64,000 nt of DNA, from NCBI GenBank assembly GCA_027061785.1, contig JAMOVA010000002.1, forward strand, positions 1 through 64,000, in the 5' to 3' direction. Shown one piece after another: positions 42,050 through 49,699 of the stretch. Under the pieces are notes generated by a model. That model was not told where the DNA came from, searched no databases, and saw only the letters and a program-made list of their open reading frames with translations. The first letter of the stretch is position 1. Every line of letters begins with the position of its first letter. This DNA is from Thermoproteota archaeon (GTDB taxonomy: Archaea > Korarchaeota > Korarchaeia > Korarchaeales > Korarchaeaceae). The position numbers were made by a program, and so were the translations under genes.

Positions 42050-42454
42050 CTAACCGCCGCCCCTTATCCTAACGATCTTCCTCTTGCCCATGGACTCCCA
42101 GTACTCTACCTCCACGCCCGGCTGCAGCTTGGAGGCCAGATCGGGGTCGTCGGGCATGGGAAGCTCGAACATGTCGTAGCTGCTCAGGTCCATCAGCTGG
42201 ACGGTGTTCCCGTAAACGCTGGTCACCTGGGCCGTCTTCTTATCCACTATGGGGATCTCCACCAAGGCATCGGCGGGGAATATCTTGGATCTTCTGGTCC
42301 CGTCGAAGATTCCCCTGGCTTCTATCCTCACCTTGGCGGCGCCGTGCTTCCCGGGCTTAGACTTGGACACGCTGAGAACCTCGCAAGGTTCACCATCCAA
42401 GACGACGTAACTACCCTTCTTAAGCTCTCCAGCACTACCTCTGGTAACGGACAA
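42050..42454 (-). CDS. eif5a: Translation initiation factor 5A (aIF5A)
   Basis: A 134-residue factor aiding peptide-bond formation at difficult sequences. The hypusination loop is SKSKPGKHGAAK, with the modified lysine at position 36; an N-terminal SH3-like and C-terminal OB-fold domain follow. Length and motif are canonical. It is located between uS9 and SRP54 in the same operon. Deoxyhypusine synthase is not in the window. Confidence 0.96.
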   Translation of the reverse strand: MSVTRGSAGELKKGSYVVLDGEPCEVLSVSKSKPGKHGAAKVRIEARGIFDGTRRSKIFPADALVEIPIVDKKTAQVTSVYGNTVQLMDLSSYDMFELPMPDDPDLASKLQPGVEVEYWESMGKRKIVRIRGGG

Positions 42455-42486
42455 GGCTTATCCCTCCATAAAGGGGGTGGGAAAGG

Positions 42487-42912
42487 TTACCTATAAGACT
42501 TCTGGAACCTAGCCCTGGCGCTCCTACCGCCGTACTTCTTGGGCTCCGTCTGCCTGGGATCGCCCTTGAGTATGGTCCTGTCGTACTCCTTGAACAGCTC
42601 TTTGAGGTGCTCGCTGCCGGTGTACTCCACGAGGGCCCTCCCCACGGCCATCCTGACGGCATCAGCCTGGGCCATGAACCCCCCTCCCTTAACCCTAACG
42701 TAGATGTCGATGTCGGAGACGTAGTCCTTCGCGAGCCAGAGGGGCTCCAGTATCTTCATCCTGACGAACTCGTTCGGAGCGTATACCTCGACCGGAAATC
42801 CGTTTATGTAGAGCCTTCCACTTCCCTTCCTTATGACGGCCATCGCCCTCGCGGTCTTCCTCCTAGACGAAGCGAGAGCGAGAACTCCATTACGCTTACT
42901 CCTGCTCGACAT
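42487..42912 (-). CDS. rps9: Ribosomal protein uS9
   Basis: A 141-residue small-subunit protein. It has the conserved ASSRRKTARAMAVIRKGSG start, LYINGFPVE, the GGGFMAQADAVRMAVGRALVEY segment, and the C-terminal KKYGGRSARARFQKSYR tail that reaches the P-site tRNA. It overlaps the end of uL13 by 17 bases. The usual archaeal followers rpoN and rpoK are absent; aIF5A comes next. Confidence 0.96.
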   Translation of the reverse strand: MSSRSKRNGVLALASSRRKTARAMAVIRKGSGRLYINGFPVEVYAPNEFVRMKILEPLWLAKDYVSDIDIYVRVKGGGFMAQADAVRMAVGRALVEYTGSEHLKELFKEYDRTILKGDPRQTEPKKYGGRSARARFQKSYR

Positions 42913-43387
42913 ACCTTACCCCCTTCCAACCCAGCTGTTTAGCCAGCCAGAGCACGGTCACATAACCCTTGGTCTTCTTCGGTTTGAGTGACTCCACCGT
43001 ATATTTAATGTATGTCCTCTCGTCCTCTTTGAGGCCAACGTCCTTCTCCACGTCGGCCAGCTCCTCAGGGACCCCTATGAAAACCCTTAGCCTCCTCAGG
43101 GCCTCCCTGCCCTTGGCCTTCTTCATGGGGAGCATGCCCCTAACCGTTCTCCAAACTATTCTGTCCGGAGTCCTCGGCTGTACAGGCGACTTCTTAGGGT
43201 GTATGGTGCTCTGAATGGACCTCCTAGTCAGGTACTTCTTCAGTATTGTTTGGGGATTGCCCGTTATTACCGCCTTCTCGGCGTTGACTATGGCCACCCT
43301 CTTACCCTTCAACAGCTCCTTGGCTACATAGGAGGCCATCCTGCCGAGGATCTTCCCTTCAGCGTCCACCACCAAGTCGAACTTCAT
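42896..43387 (-). CDS. rpl13: Ribosomal protein uL13
   Basis: A 163-residue large-subunit protein. It shows the conserved DAEGKILGRMASYVAKELL opening, VNAEKAVITGNP, and the RTPDRIVWRTVRGMLPMKKAKGREAL signature (in segments). ATG follows GAGGTGGTT. It sits in the conserved eL18-uL13-uS9 order. Confidence 0.96.
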   Translation of the reverse strand: MKFDLVVDAEGKILGRMASYVAKELLKGKRVAIVNAEKAVITGNPQTILKKYLTRRSIQSTIHPKKSPVQPRTPDRIVWRTVRGMLPMKKAKGREALRRLRVFIGVPEELADVEKDVGLKEDERTYIKYTVESLKPKKTKGYVTVLWLAKQLGWKGVRYVEQE

Positions 43388-43396
43388 CCAACCACC

Positions 43397-43759
43397 TCAC
43401 ATGACTATCCTAGTGTTCGAGCCCTTGGGGTTCTCCTCCACGTACTCATCGAGCAGATAGGCCTTCCCACCGGCCTCCTCGATCTTCCTCTTTGCTGCGG
43501 ACGAGAAGCTGGCCGCGGCCACGATGACGGGTTTTGTGATCTCTCCCTCACCTAGGACCTTTCCGGGCACTATGATCGCCGCCGCTCCCTCCGCGTACTT
43601 GTCTATCTTCCAGAGATTCACCTCTATCCTAGCCCTAGTTGGCCTCCGGAGCTTCTCCGCGACGGCCCTCCAGATTGGGGCGTTGTTAACCCTGGAGGCC
43701 TTCTCAAGCCTGTTTATCATCCTTATCAACCTTGGGTTCGTCGGTCCCGTGGGCTTCAC
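43397..43759 (-). CDS. rpl18e: Ribosomal protein eL18
   Basis: A 120-residue large-subunit protein related to uL15. It has PTGPTNPRLIRMINRLEKAS at the start, WRAVAEKLRRPTRARIEVNLWKID, VPGKVLGEGEITKPVIVAAASFS and a final RIVM-type end. The frame is open upstream to 43906, but that part runs through a tRNA gene. GTG 43759 with GAGAGGAGGATA upstream gives the family N-terminus (VKPTGPTNPRL). Confidence 0.95.
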   Translation of the reverse strand: MKPTGPTNPRLIRMINRLEKASRVNNAPIWRAVAEKLRRPTRARIEVNLWKIDKYAEGAAAIIVPGKVLGEGEITKPVIVAAASFSSAAKRKIEEAGGKAYLLDEYVEENPKGSNTRIVM

Positions 43760-43810
43760 TTCTATCCTCCTCTCACATAGGGGGGCATTGCCGGCTTTAA
43801 TAAAGATGCA

Positions 43811-43900
43811 TGGTGCGGGGGGTGGGATTTGAACCCACGCGGGCCTGACGCCCACCCGCCCCTCAAGCGGGCGCCTTGGACCTGGCTTGGCTACCCCCGC
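43811..43900 (-). tRNA. tRNA-Leu (anticodon GAG)
   Basis: A class II tRNA on the minus strand. Acceptor GCGGGGG/CCCCCGC, discriminator A and an encoded CCA (43811-43813). The anticodon stem CCCGC/GCGGG encloses TTGAGGG (anticodon GAG, codon CTC). The long variable arm fits leucine. It lies between rpoD and eL18, inside the operon and in the same direction, so it is probably processed from the operon transcript or has its own promoter. Confidence 0.94.
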
Positions 43901-43941
43901 TTCCAATCTTCCCCTAGGGGTCTTCCCCTATTAAAGCTTAA

Positions 43942-44715
43942 TCATCCAAGCTTCTCCAAAAATTCGTTGAACTTGAGCTTGAGCTGGTTTATAGCCTCCA
44001 AGAAGACCTCGTACGCCGACAGGGCGCCGGTGGTCTCGTACCTCAGGATTATCCTGGAGTCATCCCACTCCCTGACGACCTTATCCGGGTTGTCCAGCCT
44101 GCATCTCTCCAAGGCTTCCAAGCACCCCTCGCAGAGAACCGGGTAATCGACCAAGACCTTCTTCCCCTTCTTCTTCATGCACTCATCACACTTCGAGAGA
44201 TCGCACTCCTTGAGCAGGTCCTTGCTCAGTTCGTACACGGGCATGTAACTGTAGCCGACGGCAACAGCTGGCTGCCACTTCGAGTGATCCTTCCCCTTGC
44301 CCAGCCTAGCCACCGCCTGGAGCCTTATCCTCTGACCCTGTCGCATCTTGATTATCGGGATCTTCTCGTTGGCTGGAACGATCAGAGGATCCGATGACTT
44401 GAGTTCCCCGGAGTAAACGGTCTCGATGTCTTCCTTGGCTTCCCTGACTAGCTCGAGGACGACCGTCCTCTCCGGATCCGCCCTGACCACATCCAGATTT
44501 GTCTTCAGCGGGATCATGGCTAGCCTGTGGGCGATGTATTCATCGAAGAAGGGGGTCGAGTTCTCGAAGAATATGACCTCATCAACGGCGAATATGGGAA
44601 CCTCCGATATTATGGCCCTCCTCAGGGCATTCACTAGGGGCGGCTTAGCCTCCTCCACCACTATAACGGCCTCATCATCAGTGAGCTTTACGATCCTAGC
44701 CCTCAACGTCTTCAC
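43942..44715 (-). CDS. rpoD: DNA-directed RNA polymerase subunit D (Rpo3)
   Basis: A 257-residue alpha-like subunit starting RNA polymerase assembly with subunit L. The dimerisation domain is recognised by PPLVNALRRAIISEVPIFAVDEV and HRLAMIPLKT. A domain-3 insertion carries six cysteines (CDLSKCDEC, CEGC and a later C), resembling the ferredoxin-like 3Fe-4S/4Fe-4S domain of many archaeal D subunits. GTG start, preceded by GGAGGAAG, and a 20-base overlap with the upstream coiled-coil gene. Confidence 0.95.
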   Translation of the reverse strand: MKTLRARIVKLTDDEAVIVVEEAKPPLVNALRRAIISEVPIFAVDEVIFFENSTPFFDEYIAHRLAMIPLKTNLDVVRADPERTVVLELVREAKEDIETVYSGELKSSDPLIVPANEKIPIIKMRQGQRIRLQAVARLGKGKDHSKWQPAVAVGYSYMPVYELSKDLLKECDLSKCDECMKKKGKKVLVDYPVLCEGCLEALERCRLDNPDKVVREWDDSRIILRYETTGALSAYEVFLEAINQLKLKFNEFLEKLG

Positions 44716-45685
44716 CCTTCCTCCTGAGGATCTCGACCCACGGGTTGCTTAATATCTCTTCAAGTATGTCCTCGGATCCCGTGGTCGGGGGTTCCTCGGA
44801 TCCACCGCTCTCTTGAGCAGATGGAATATTAACTTGATGGCTGTATCCGGGGGTGGATTCCGCTCTCTCCTCCTCTCTCGTTCTAATAGCCTCAGCTTCG
44901 GTGGGTTGCTCTCTCCTGAACTCCCTTCTGATCTCGGCGGGTTCCAGCTTGGGCGGAGCATTATTCCTTGCCGCCCAGCCAGGTGGCGGCAGGTTGATGG
45001 TCCCCTGCTGTCCTAACAGCCTTATCATCGCCTCCAGAAGTTCCACCCTCTTCTCCAACTCGTGTATTTTATTGAGGAGGTCTATCTCGTTACCCTTCCT
45101 CACCTCCTCCACGATGGACTTCATCGACTGATCTATGGTCCTCTTTATCTCGTTCAGAATCGCAGTTAAGCTATCCTCCCTGCTCCGATCGGGCTCCTCG
45201 TGCTTGCTATCGTGCTCCTTCCTCTCCTCCACCACGACAATGGTCCTTCTCTCCTCCTTTCTGAGGGAGGGTCTGCGGGTCTTCCTACTGATCGTTCGCT
45301 TACCGGAGGAGAGGCTGGTAGGGGTGGGAGATACCGGTGACCCGATCTCCGAAAGAGATCTTATCACAATGTCTACTCCATTGATCTCTTCAGACTCAAT
45401 TGACTGCTCGTCTGCCATTTCTATAGGGGTCCAAACCTCTACTCGGTCGAACTCTATGCCTGCCCTCCTGTGTGATTCTATCAGCTCCCTCAGCCAAGTA
45501 GGGAGATCACCGTCCAAAGATGGATCGTAGAGTGCGACCAGGGAGCGGATATCCCCCTTCTTACCCTCGATTTTGAGGATGATGGTGCGTCCATCCAAGC
45601 CTAGAGACTCCACTTGAACACTTTCTACCCTCGATTTATACCAGCTGAGCAGGGGCTCTATCTCCTCTAAGTTATCCCCCGACAC
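44696..45685 (-). CDS. Unrecognised coiled-coil protein in the RNA polymerase D operon
   Basis: A 329-residue protein that I do not recognise. Residues 1-110 look folded (alternating strands and helices with several Trp), 115-170 are basic and Ser/Thr-rich and probably disordered, and 173-226 form a likely coiled coil (AILNEIKRTIDQSMKSIVEE, heptad-like LLNKIHELEKRVELLEAMI). A Pro/Glu-rich linker follows, and the last 20 residues are EDILEEILSNPWVEILRR-like. It lies between uS11 and rpoD, overlapping rpoD by 20 bases. A transcription or ribosome-linked role is inferred only from position. GTG start after GAGGTAAC. Confidence 0.7.
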   Translation of the reverse strand: MSGDNLEEIEPLLSWYKSRVESVQVESLGLDGRTIILKIEGKKGDIRSLVALYDPSLDGDLPTWLRELIESHRRAGIEFDRVEVWTPIEMADEQSIESEEINGVDIVIRSLSEIGSPVSPTPTSLSSGKRTISRKTRRPSLRKEERRTIVVVEERKEHDSKHEEPDRSREDSLTAILNEIKRTIDQSMKSIVEEVRKGNEIDLLNKIHELEKRVELLEAMIRLLGQQGTINLPPPGWAARNNAPPKLEPAEIRREFRREQPTEAEAIRTREEERAESTPGYSHQVNIPSAQESGGSEEPPTTGSEDILEEILSNPWVEILRRKGEDVEG

Positions 45686-45738
45686 GAGGGTTACCTCATC
45701 CTAATTGAGGGTGCACGGGAATAAAAGTTTGAGAGGGA

Positions 45739-46137
45739 TCAGACCCTCCTTCCTCTCCTACCGTGGGGTCTCCTGCATCCATCGTGGGGTATGGGCGTGA
45801 CGTCCTCGACCCTGATGAGTATGAGACCCGATCTGGAGAGTCCTCTTATTGCCGCCGTGGCCCCGGGTCCAGGGATCCTGCTCTTTATCCCGCCGGGAGC
45901 TCTGACCTTGACTATGAGATGGGTCACACCCTTCTTCTGGGCCTCCTTGGCGGCGGCCATCGCCGCCTTGAGGGCCGCGTACGGTGACCCCTCAAGCCTG
46001 TCGGCGTCGACGAACATGCCGCCGGAGTACCTAGCCAAGGTCTCTGCACCGGTTATATCGGTGATGTGGACTATGGTATCGTTGAAGGAGGAGTAGATGT
46101 GCGCCACACCGATCTTGCCCTTCTTCTGCGTGGACAT
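45739..46137 (-). CDS. rps11: Ribosomal protein uS11
   Basis: A 132-residue small-subunit protein. It has [42 protein letters not shown] and the C-terminal [16 protein letters not shown] typical of archaeal/eukaryotic S11. The start is preceded by GGGAGGTGATCTC, an almost perfect complement of the 16S 3' end. Part of the uS13-uS4-uS11 cluster. Confidence 0.97.
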   Translation of the reverse strand: MSTQKKGKIGVAHIYSSFNDTIVHITDITGAETLARYSGGMFVDADRLEGSPYAALKAAMAAAKEAQKKGVTHLIVKVRAPGGIKSRIPGPGATAAIRGLSRSGLILIRVEDVTPIPHDGCRRPHGRRGRRV

Positions 46138-46153
46138 GAGATCACCTCCCTAA

Positions 46154-46669
46154 TCATTCGGTCTTCTGCTCAGGCTGCTCGGCCTGCTCCTCCAAGCATG
46201 CGGGATGCGTGCATTCTATGGTCTCCTCTTCCTCCAGCGTTACTAGGTAACCCGGCTGCTTTATCCTCCTACCATTGATTCTTATGTGACCGTGAGTTAT
46301 CAGCTGCCTCGCCATGTAGGGAGTTTTCGCGAATCCCTTCTTCCAGACAATCGTCTGGAGCCTCCTCTCCAAGAACTGATCGACCGTCAGATCGAGGAGG
46401 TCATCCAAGGTGGCGTCATCCCCTACTATTCCCAGCTTCTGGAGCTTCTTTATTATGGGCTCTACCTTCACCCTCTCCTCCTCTGGGGCCGCCAATAGCT
46501 CTCTGGCTATCCTCCTGTACTTCTTGGCGAGATAACTTGTCCTCCAAAGCTCCCTCTTGTTCCTCAACCCATAGTAGCCAGCCAACCTGTTTGTCTCCTC
46601 GAGGACTCGTCTATCCCAAGGCTTATAGGGCCTCTCGTACTTCTTTCTCGGCTTCTTTGGATCTCCCAT
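46154..46669 (-). CDS. rps4: Ribosomal protein uS4
   Basis: A 171-residue small-subunit protein that nucleates 30S assembly. It has PKKPRKKYERPYKPWDR at the start, the S4 RNA-binding domain with FLERRLQTIVWKKGFAKTP and ARQLITHGHIRINGRR, and an acidic tail. ATG 46669 is preferred over 46684 because it follows GAGGTGGT at good spacing and gives MGDPKKPRK as in archaeal homologues. Confidence 0.96.
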   Translation of the reverse strand: MGDPKKPRKKYERPYKPWDRRVLEETNRLAGYYGLRNKRELWRTSYLAKKYRRIARELLAAPEEERVKVEPIIKKLQKLGIVGDDATLDDLLDLTVDQFLERRLQTIVWKKGFAKTPYMARQLITHGHIRINGRRIKQPGYLVTLEEEETIECTHPACLEEQAEQPEQKTE

Positions 46670-46680
46670 CAGGTACCACC

Positions 46681-47133
46681 TCACTTCTTCCTCTGGTATC
46701 CTACAGTCCTCCCGACCCTTCCAGTGGTCTTGGTCCTCTGTCCTCTCACCTTCAGGCCGAGTTCATGCCTTATTCCCTTCCAGCTCCTTATCTTCTTCAT
46801 CAGGTTGATGTCCTGGGTCATGACCCAAGATACATCGTCTCCTATCAGAATTCTAGACTCGTTGGTCCTCGGGTCCTTCTGCCGGTTCAGCATCCACCAA
46901 GGTATGCCGTACTTGTCGGGATTGTTGACCACATCCTCTATCTTCTCCAGTTCCTCGTCAGTCAGCTCTCCAAGAAGCTTGTTAGGTGGAATGCCAGCCT
47001 TCATGAGGATCGCTTTAGCTAGAACGAAGCTTATTCCCTTGACATTGGTCAGGGAGATGAGTACATGCTTAGTACCGTCTAGGGTCGTGTTGAGAAGCCT
47101 TACTATCCTCCTTAGCTCCGCAGTTTCCGACAA
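46681..47133 (-). CDS. rps13: Ribosomal protein uS13
   Basis: A 150-residue small-subunit protein contacting the P-site tRNA. It shows ELRRIVRLLNTTLDGTKHV, LTNVKGISFVLAKAIL, and the C-terminal SWKGIRHELGLKVRGQRTK with TTGRVGRTVG. TTG 47133 is chosen: GGGGTGAGGAA precedes it and the protein then starts MSETAELRRIVR; the ORF to 47256 contains residues unlike S13. It lies just downstream of the tRNA-Ser gene. Confidence 0.95.
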   Translation of the reverse strand: MSETAELRRIVRLLNTTLDGTKHVLISLTNVKGISFVLAKAILMKAGIPPNKLLGELTDEELEKIEDVVNNPDKYGIPWWMLNRQKDPRTNESRILIGDDVSWVMTQDINLMKKIRSWKGIRHELGLKVRGQRTKTTGRVGRTVGYQRKK

Positions 47134-47265
47134 TTCCTCACCCCTCTTTCGGAACTTGGGGTCTTGAGTGTAATATAAGATTTTGCTCCGCTGGCGGTTC
47201 GGGAGAAGAGGGTGGTAAAGTGGCTCCGAGCCCAATGAGAGACTGGGAACTGGCAATTATCCGGA

Positions 47266-47353
47266 TGGCGCCGGGGGAGGGATTTGAACCCTCGCGGCCC
47301 AGTGGGCCACTGGCTCTCCAGGCCAGCCCCCTTCCTGGCTAGGGCACCCCGGC
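47266..47353 (-). tRNA. tRNA-Ser (anticodon GGA)
   Basis: A class II tRNA on the minus strand. Acceptor GCCGGGG/CCCCGGC, discriminator G, CCA encoded (47266-47268). The anticodon stem CTGGC/GCCAG encloses CTGGAGA (anticodon GGA, codon TCC), with a long variable arm. Nearly the same body as the GCT isoacceptor at 17.3 kb, but without an intron. Confidence 0.95.
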
Positions 47354-47405
47354 TACCTCCGTACAACAACTTTACAATTGGGGGATTTAATAGTTGCGCA
47401 CCCGG

Positions 47406-48401
47406 TCAGGCCTCCTCCCTCCTCTTCCACATGGGAGGATAGAGGTCCCTAGGCATTATGACCCTCTCGATATCGGCAGCCACACCTGATTCCGAAGAGA
47501 CCATGTCCTCGGAGCTCATGGTCGATCTCCCTATAGCCACGAGCTCACCCTTGAGGGTCATTATCGCCACCAAACTACCTTTCTTTATGTCTTTGGATAG
47601 CATGCTCACCCCCTTGACCTTCAGGGACGCGCCGTGGGTGATAGAAGCCACTGCGCTGTCCTTGACAACTACCTTTGGTAGGTGGGCCACGGCCACCTCC
47701 AGAGGGAGCACCACTTCTCGGAGACGGTCCTCCTCTCCACGCTCCTTCCACCGGACGTAAGCCTCGTAGAGGTCTTGGAGCGTCACGCTCTCCCTCTCAC
47801 TGAAGATGCCGGATCTAATCCTCCTCAACTCCCTCATGCTGGCTCCTACTCCTAAGTACTCCCCGATGTCGAAGAACAGCTTCCTTATGTAGGTCCCGGA
47901 TTCCACCCTCGTCCTGAGGAGGTGAAACCGTCCCTCGCTCTCCAATAGCTCCAGCTCGTAGACCCTCCTCACCCTCAGGGTCCTCTTCACTGCCGATTTG
48001 ACCGGTGGTCTCTGGAATATAGGTCCGGTGAACTTGTCCAGCGCCTCCCTCAGCTCGCTCTCATCCACATCCCCGTGAAGGTAAAGTACTCCGACGTATT
48101 CCTTGTCAGAGCCCGCGATCAACCTGCTCAGCTTGGTGGCGTTCCCCAGCACTATGGGTAGGACCCCCGACACCTTGGGATCCAAGGTCCCGCAGTGCCC
48201 TATCTTCCCGGGGTACTCCAAGATCCTCTTAACGAGCTTGGTCACGGTATGGGAGGTGGGTCCCTTGGGCTTGTCTAGGTTTATGATCCCATGATCCAAG
48301 TAAAAAAGGAGGGGTCTCTCACGGGGCCTGTATCCGTAGGGTCCCGGTTCAGCTATGCTCTTCACTATCAGCTCTTCTTGGGCATCGGCAAAGGATCTCA
48401 T
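47406..48401 (-). CDS. cbf5: tRNA/rRNA pseudouridine synthase Cbf5 (TruB/dyskerin)
   Basis: A 331-residue catalytic subunit of H/ACA guide RNPs, also able to make pseudouridine 55 alone in archaea. Catalytic Asp is in GHCGTLDPKVSGVLPI; the TruB insert and a C-terminal PUA domain (HLPKVVVKDSAVASITHGASL, KGSLVAIMTLKGELVAIG) follow. Its ATG overlaps the eL14 stop by one base. Adjacent eL14 and eL34 give the common archaeal secY-region order. Confidence 0.95.
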   Translation of the reverse strand: MRSFADAQEELIVKSIAEPGPYGYRPRERPLLFYLDHGIINLDKPKGPTSHTVTKLVKRILEYPGKIGHCGTLDPKVSGVLPIVLGNATKLSRLIAGSDKEYVGVLYLHGDVDESELREALDKFTGPIFQRPPVKSAVKRTLRVRRVYELELLESEGRFHLLRTRVESGTYIRKLFFDIGEYLGVGASMRELRRIRSGIFSERESVTLQDLYEAYVRWKERGEEDRLREVVLPLEVAVAHLPKVVVKDSAVASITHGASLKVKGVSMLSKDIKKGSLVAIMTLKGELVAIGRSTMSSEDMVSSESGVAADIERVIMPRDLYPPMWKRREEA

Positions 48402-48721
48402 CAGGATTCCTCGGTCCCTTCAGCCGGCTTGCCCTTCTTCTTTTCCCTCTTCTCCTTCTCCTCTAGGAGCTTCGAATAAAGATCAGTCTCCTTGAGGGCT
48501 TCCTTCACCTCCTCGTCACTCGCTCCCTCCGATATGTCGAGCTTTATCGGCAGGGGTACGAGGTGCTTCACGTTGACCCTTCTCCTCCTCACCCCGGTTA
48601 CCTCCCTAGGCCCCGTGATCTCTACGAAGTTTTCGTCAATTATCCTGACAACCACGCAGATCCTGCCGGCTTCCCTACCGGCTATCTTTCTACAGACTCT
48701 TCCTATCTCTATCACTGCCAT
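48401..48721 (-). CDS. rpl14e: Ribosomal protein eL14
   Basis: A 106-residue large-subunit protein. It has AVIEIGRVCRKIAGREAGR, CVVVRIIDENFVEITGP and RRRRVNVKHLVPLP of the KOW/eL14 family, plus a Lys/Glu-rich C-terminus. ATG 48721 follows GGGGTGTC. In many crenarchaea a cytidylate kinase lies between eL34 and eL14; it is missing here. Confidence 0.94.
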   Translation of the reverse strand: MAVIEIGRVCRKIAGREAGRICVVVRIIDENFVEITGPREVTGVRRRRVNVKHLVPLPIKLDISEGASDEEVKEALKETDLYSKLLEEKEKREKKKGKPAEGTEES

Positions 48722-48758
48722 ACGAGACACCCCCTCTCGCGAGCGGGGCTAGCGTCCC

Positions 48759-49070
48759 TCAGGGGGACGCCAGGAGGGACAGGCCCTCCTCTATGTACTT
48801 GGAGAGCATCAACTCGCGGAGGCATTCGGGGCAGAGGTAGCCACCATAGGGTCTGTTGGGCCTCCTCTGACTCTTAGGAAGTTTGCCCATGACGGATTTG
48901 GGGCCCGTCGGCGTGGCGTGCAGCGGCTTACCGCACCTCGCACATCTAGCGGGAGAATGCTTCTTGTGCCTGTAATGGTAGACGGTCCTGCCTCCTGGTG
49001 TTCTAACAGCTACTCTAGCCTTCTTAAGACGCCTGTTCCTCCCTCTCTTGTTTATGTCCTTTATTATCAA
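48759..49070 (-). CDS. rpl34e: Ribosomal protein eL34
   Basis: A 103-residue large-subunit protein with RVAVRTPGGRTVYHYRHKK, and two zinc-type pairs CARCGKPL and CPECLREL. TTG 49070 is preferred because GGAGGTG lies 5-6 bases upstream; the ORF's GTG 49079 overlaps that site. An AT-rich TTTAAAAT at about 49112-49119 (minus sense) may be a promoter within the operon. Confidence 0.93.
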   Translation of the reverse strand: MIIKDINKRGRNRRLKKARVAVRTPGGRTVYHYRHKKHSPARCARCGKPLHATPTGPKSVMGKLPKSQRRPNRPYGGYLCPECLRELMLSKYIEEGLSLLASP

Positions 49071-49185
49071 GACCAGCACCTCCGCGGTCAGTCCTAACCG
49101 AACCTGTGGATTTTAAACGTTTGCCTAGGCGCGCCCTTTGAAATGGTATTGGGACGTAGTTTTTCTCGATGAAAAGGTAGGGAAA

Positions 49186-49689
49186 TTATTCGGTTGGGGA
49201 GGTCCCAAGTATTTTCTGGAATATCATCGAGAATAAGAAGGACACTATTATGTAGTAGCCTAGGTACCCGATCGTCTGGTTGGAGAGGGCGCTGTTCCCG
49301 TGGAAGTAATCCATTATGAAGGGAATGGGAAATGGCAGTCTAGCCACCGGGATCTCCGCATAGAAGTTCCCTAAGGCCCAGAAGATCACAAGTATGGGCA
49401 GAGTAGTGTAGAGCATCGGCTTCATGTTCATCTTTGTCATCTCCGAGCGCGCGGCATCGAATTGGGGCTTCATCCTGTCAAGCTTCTTCTTCAGCTTCTT
49501 ATTCTCGGGGTCCTTGATGAGCTCCCTCTGGAGTTTGGTGTACTCGTTCACGATCTTCTGGAGCTCCCTGAGCCTATCATAGTCTATAGTCCTCTTGTTG
49601 AGCAGGTTGATGGAGAGGCTTATGGCGAAGGCTAGGAATGTGAGAAAGAGGATAGAGCCAGGGGGAAATAGTATGAAGGAGAGATCCAA
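49186..49689 (-). CDS. DUF106 membrane protein (YidC/Oxa1/EMC3 superfamily)
   Basis: A 167-residue membrane protein with three helices: N-terminal ILFLTFLAFAISLSINLL, then a charged cytosolic coiled coil (KIVNEYTKLQRELIKD, KKLDRMKPQFDAAR), then two further helices. This is the minimal archaeal Oxa1-like insertase fold (DUF106/TMCO1/EMC3-like), consistent with its place next to secY and a role in inserting membrane proteins at the translocon. Confidence 0.93.
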   Translation of the reverse strand: MDLSFILFPPGSILFLTFLAFAISLSINLLNKRTIDYDRLRELQKIVNEYTKLQRELIKDPENKKLKKKLDRMKPQFDAARSEMTKMNMKPMLYTTLPILVIFWALGNFYAEIPVARLPFPIPFIMDYFHGNSALSNQTIGYLGYYIIVSFLFSMIFQKILGTSPTE

Positions 49690-49699
49690 CTGGAACCAC

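Noticed and set aside
43760-43906. N-terminal extension of eL18
   Set aside because: The frame reads through the tRNA-Leu gene; the family N-terminus and a ribosome-binding site fit GTG 43759.
47134-47256. Long N-terminus for uS13
   Set aside because: Residues upstream of TTG 47133 do not resemble S13, and a good Shine-Dalgarno site precedes that TTG.
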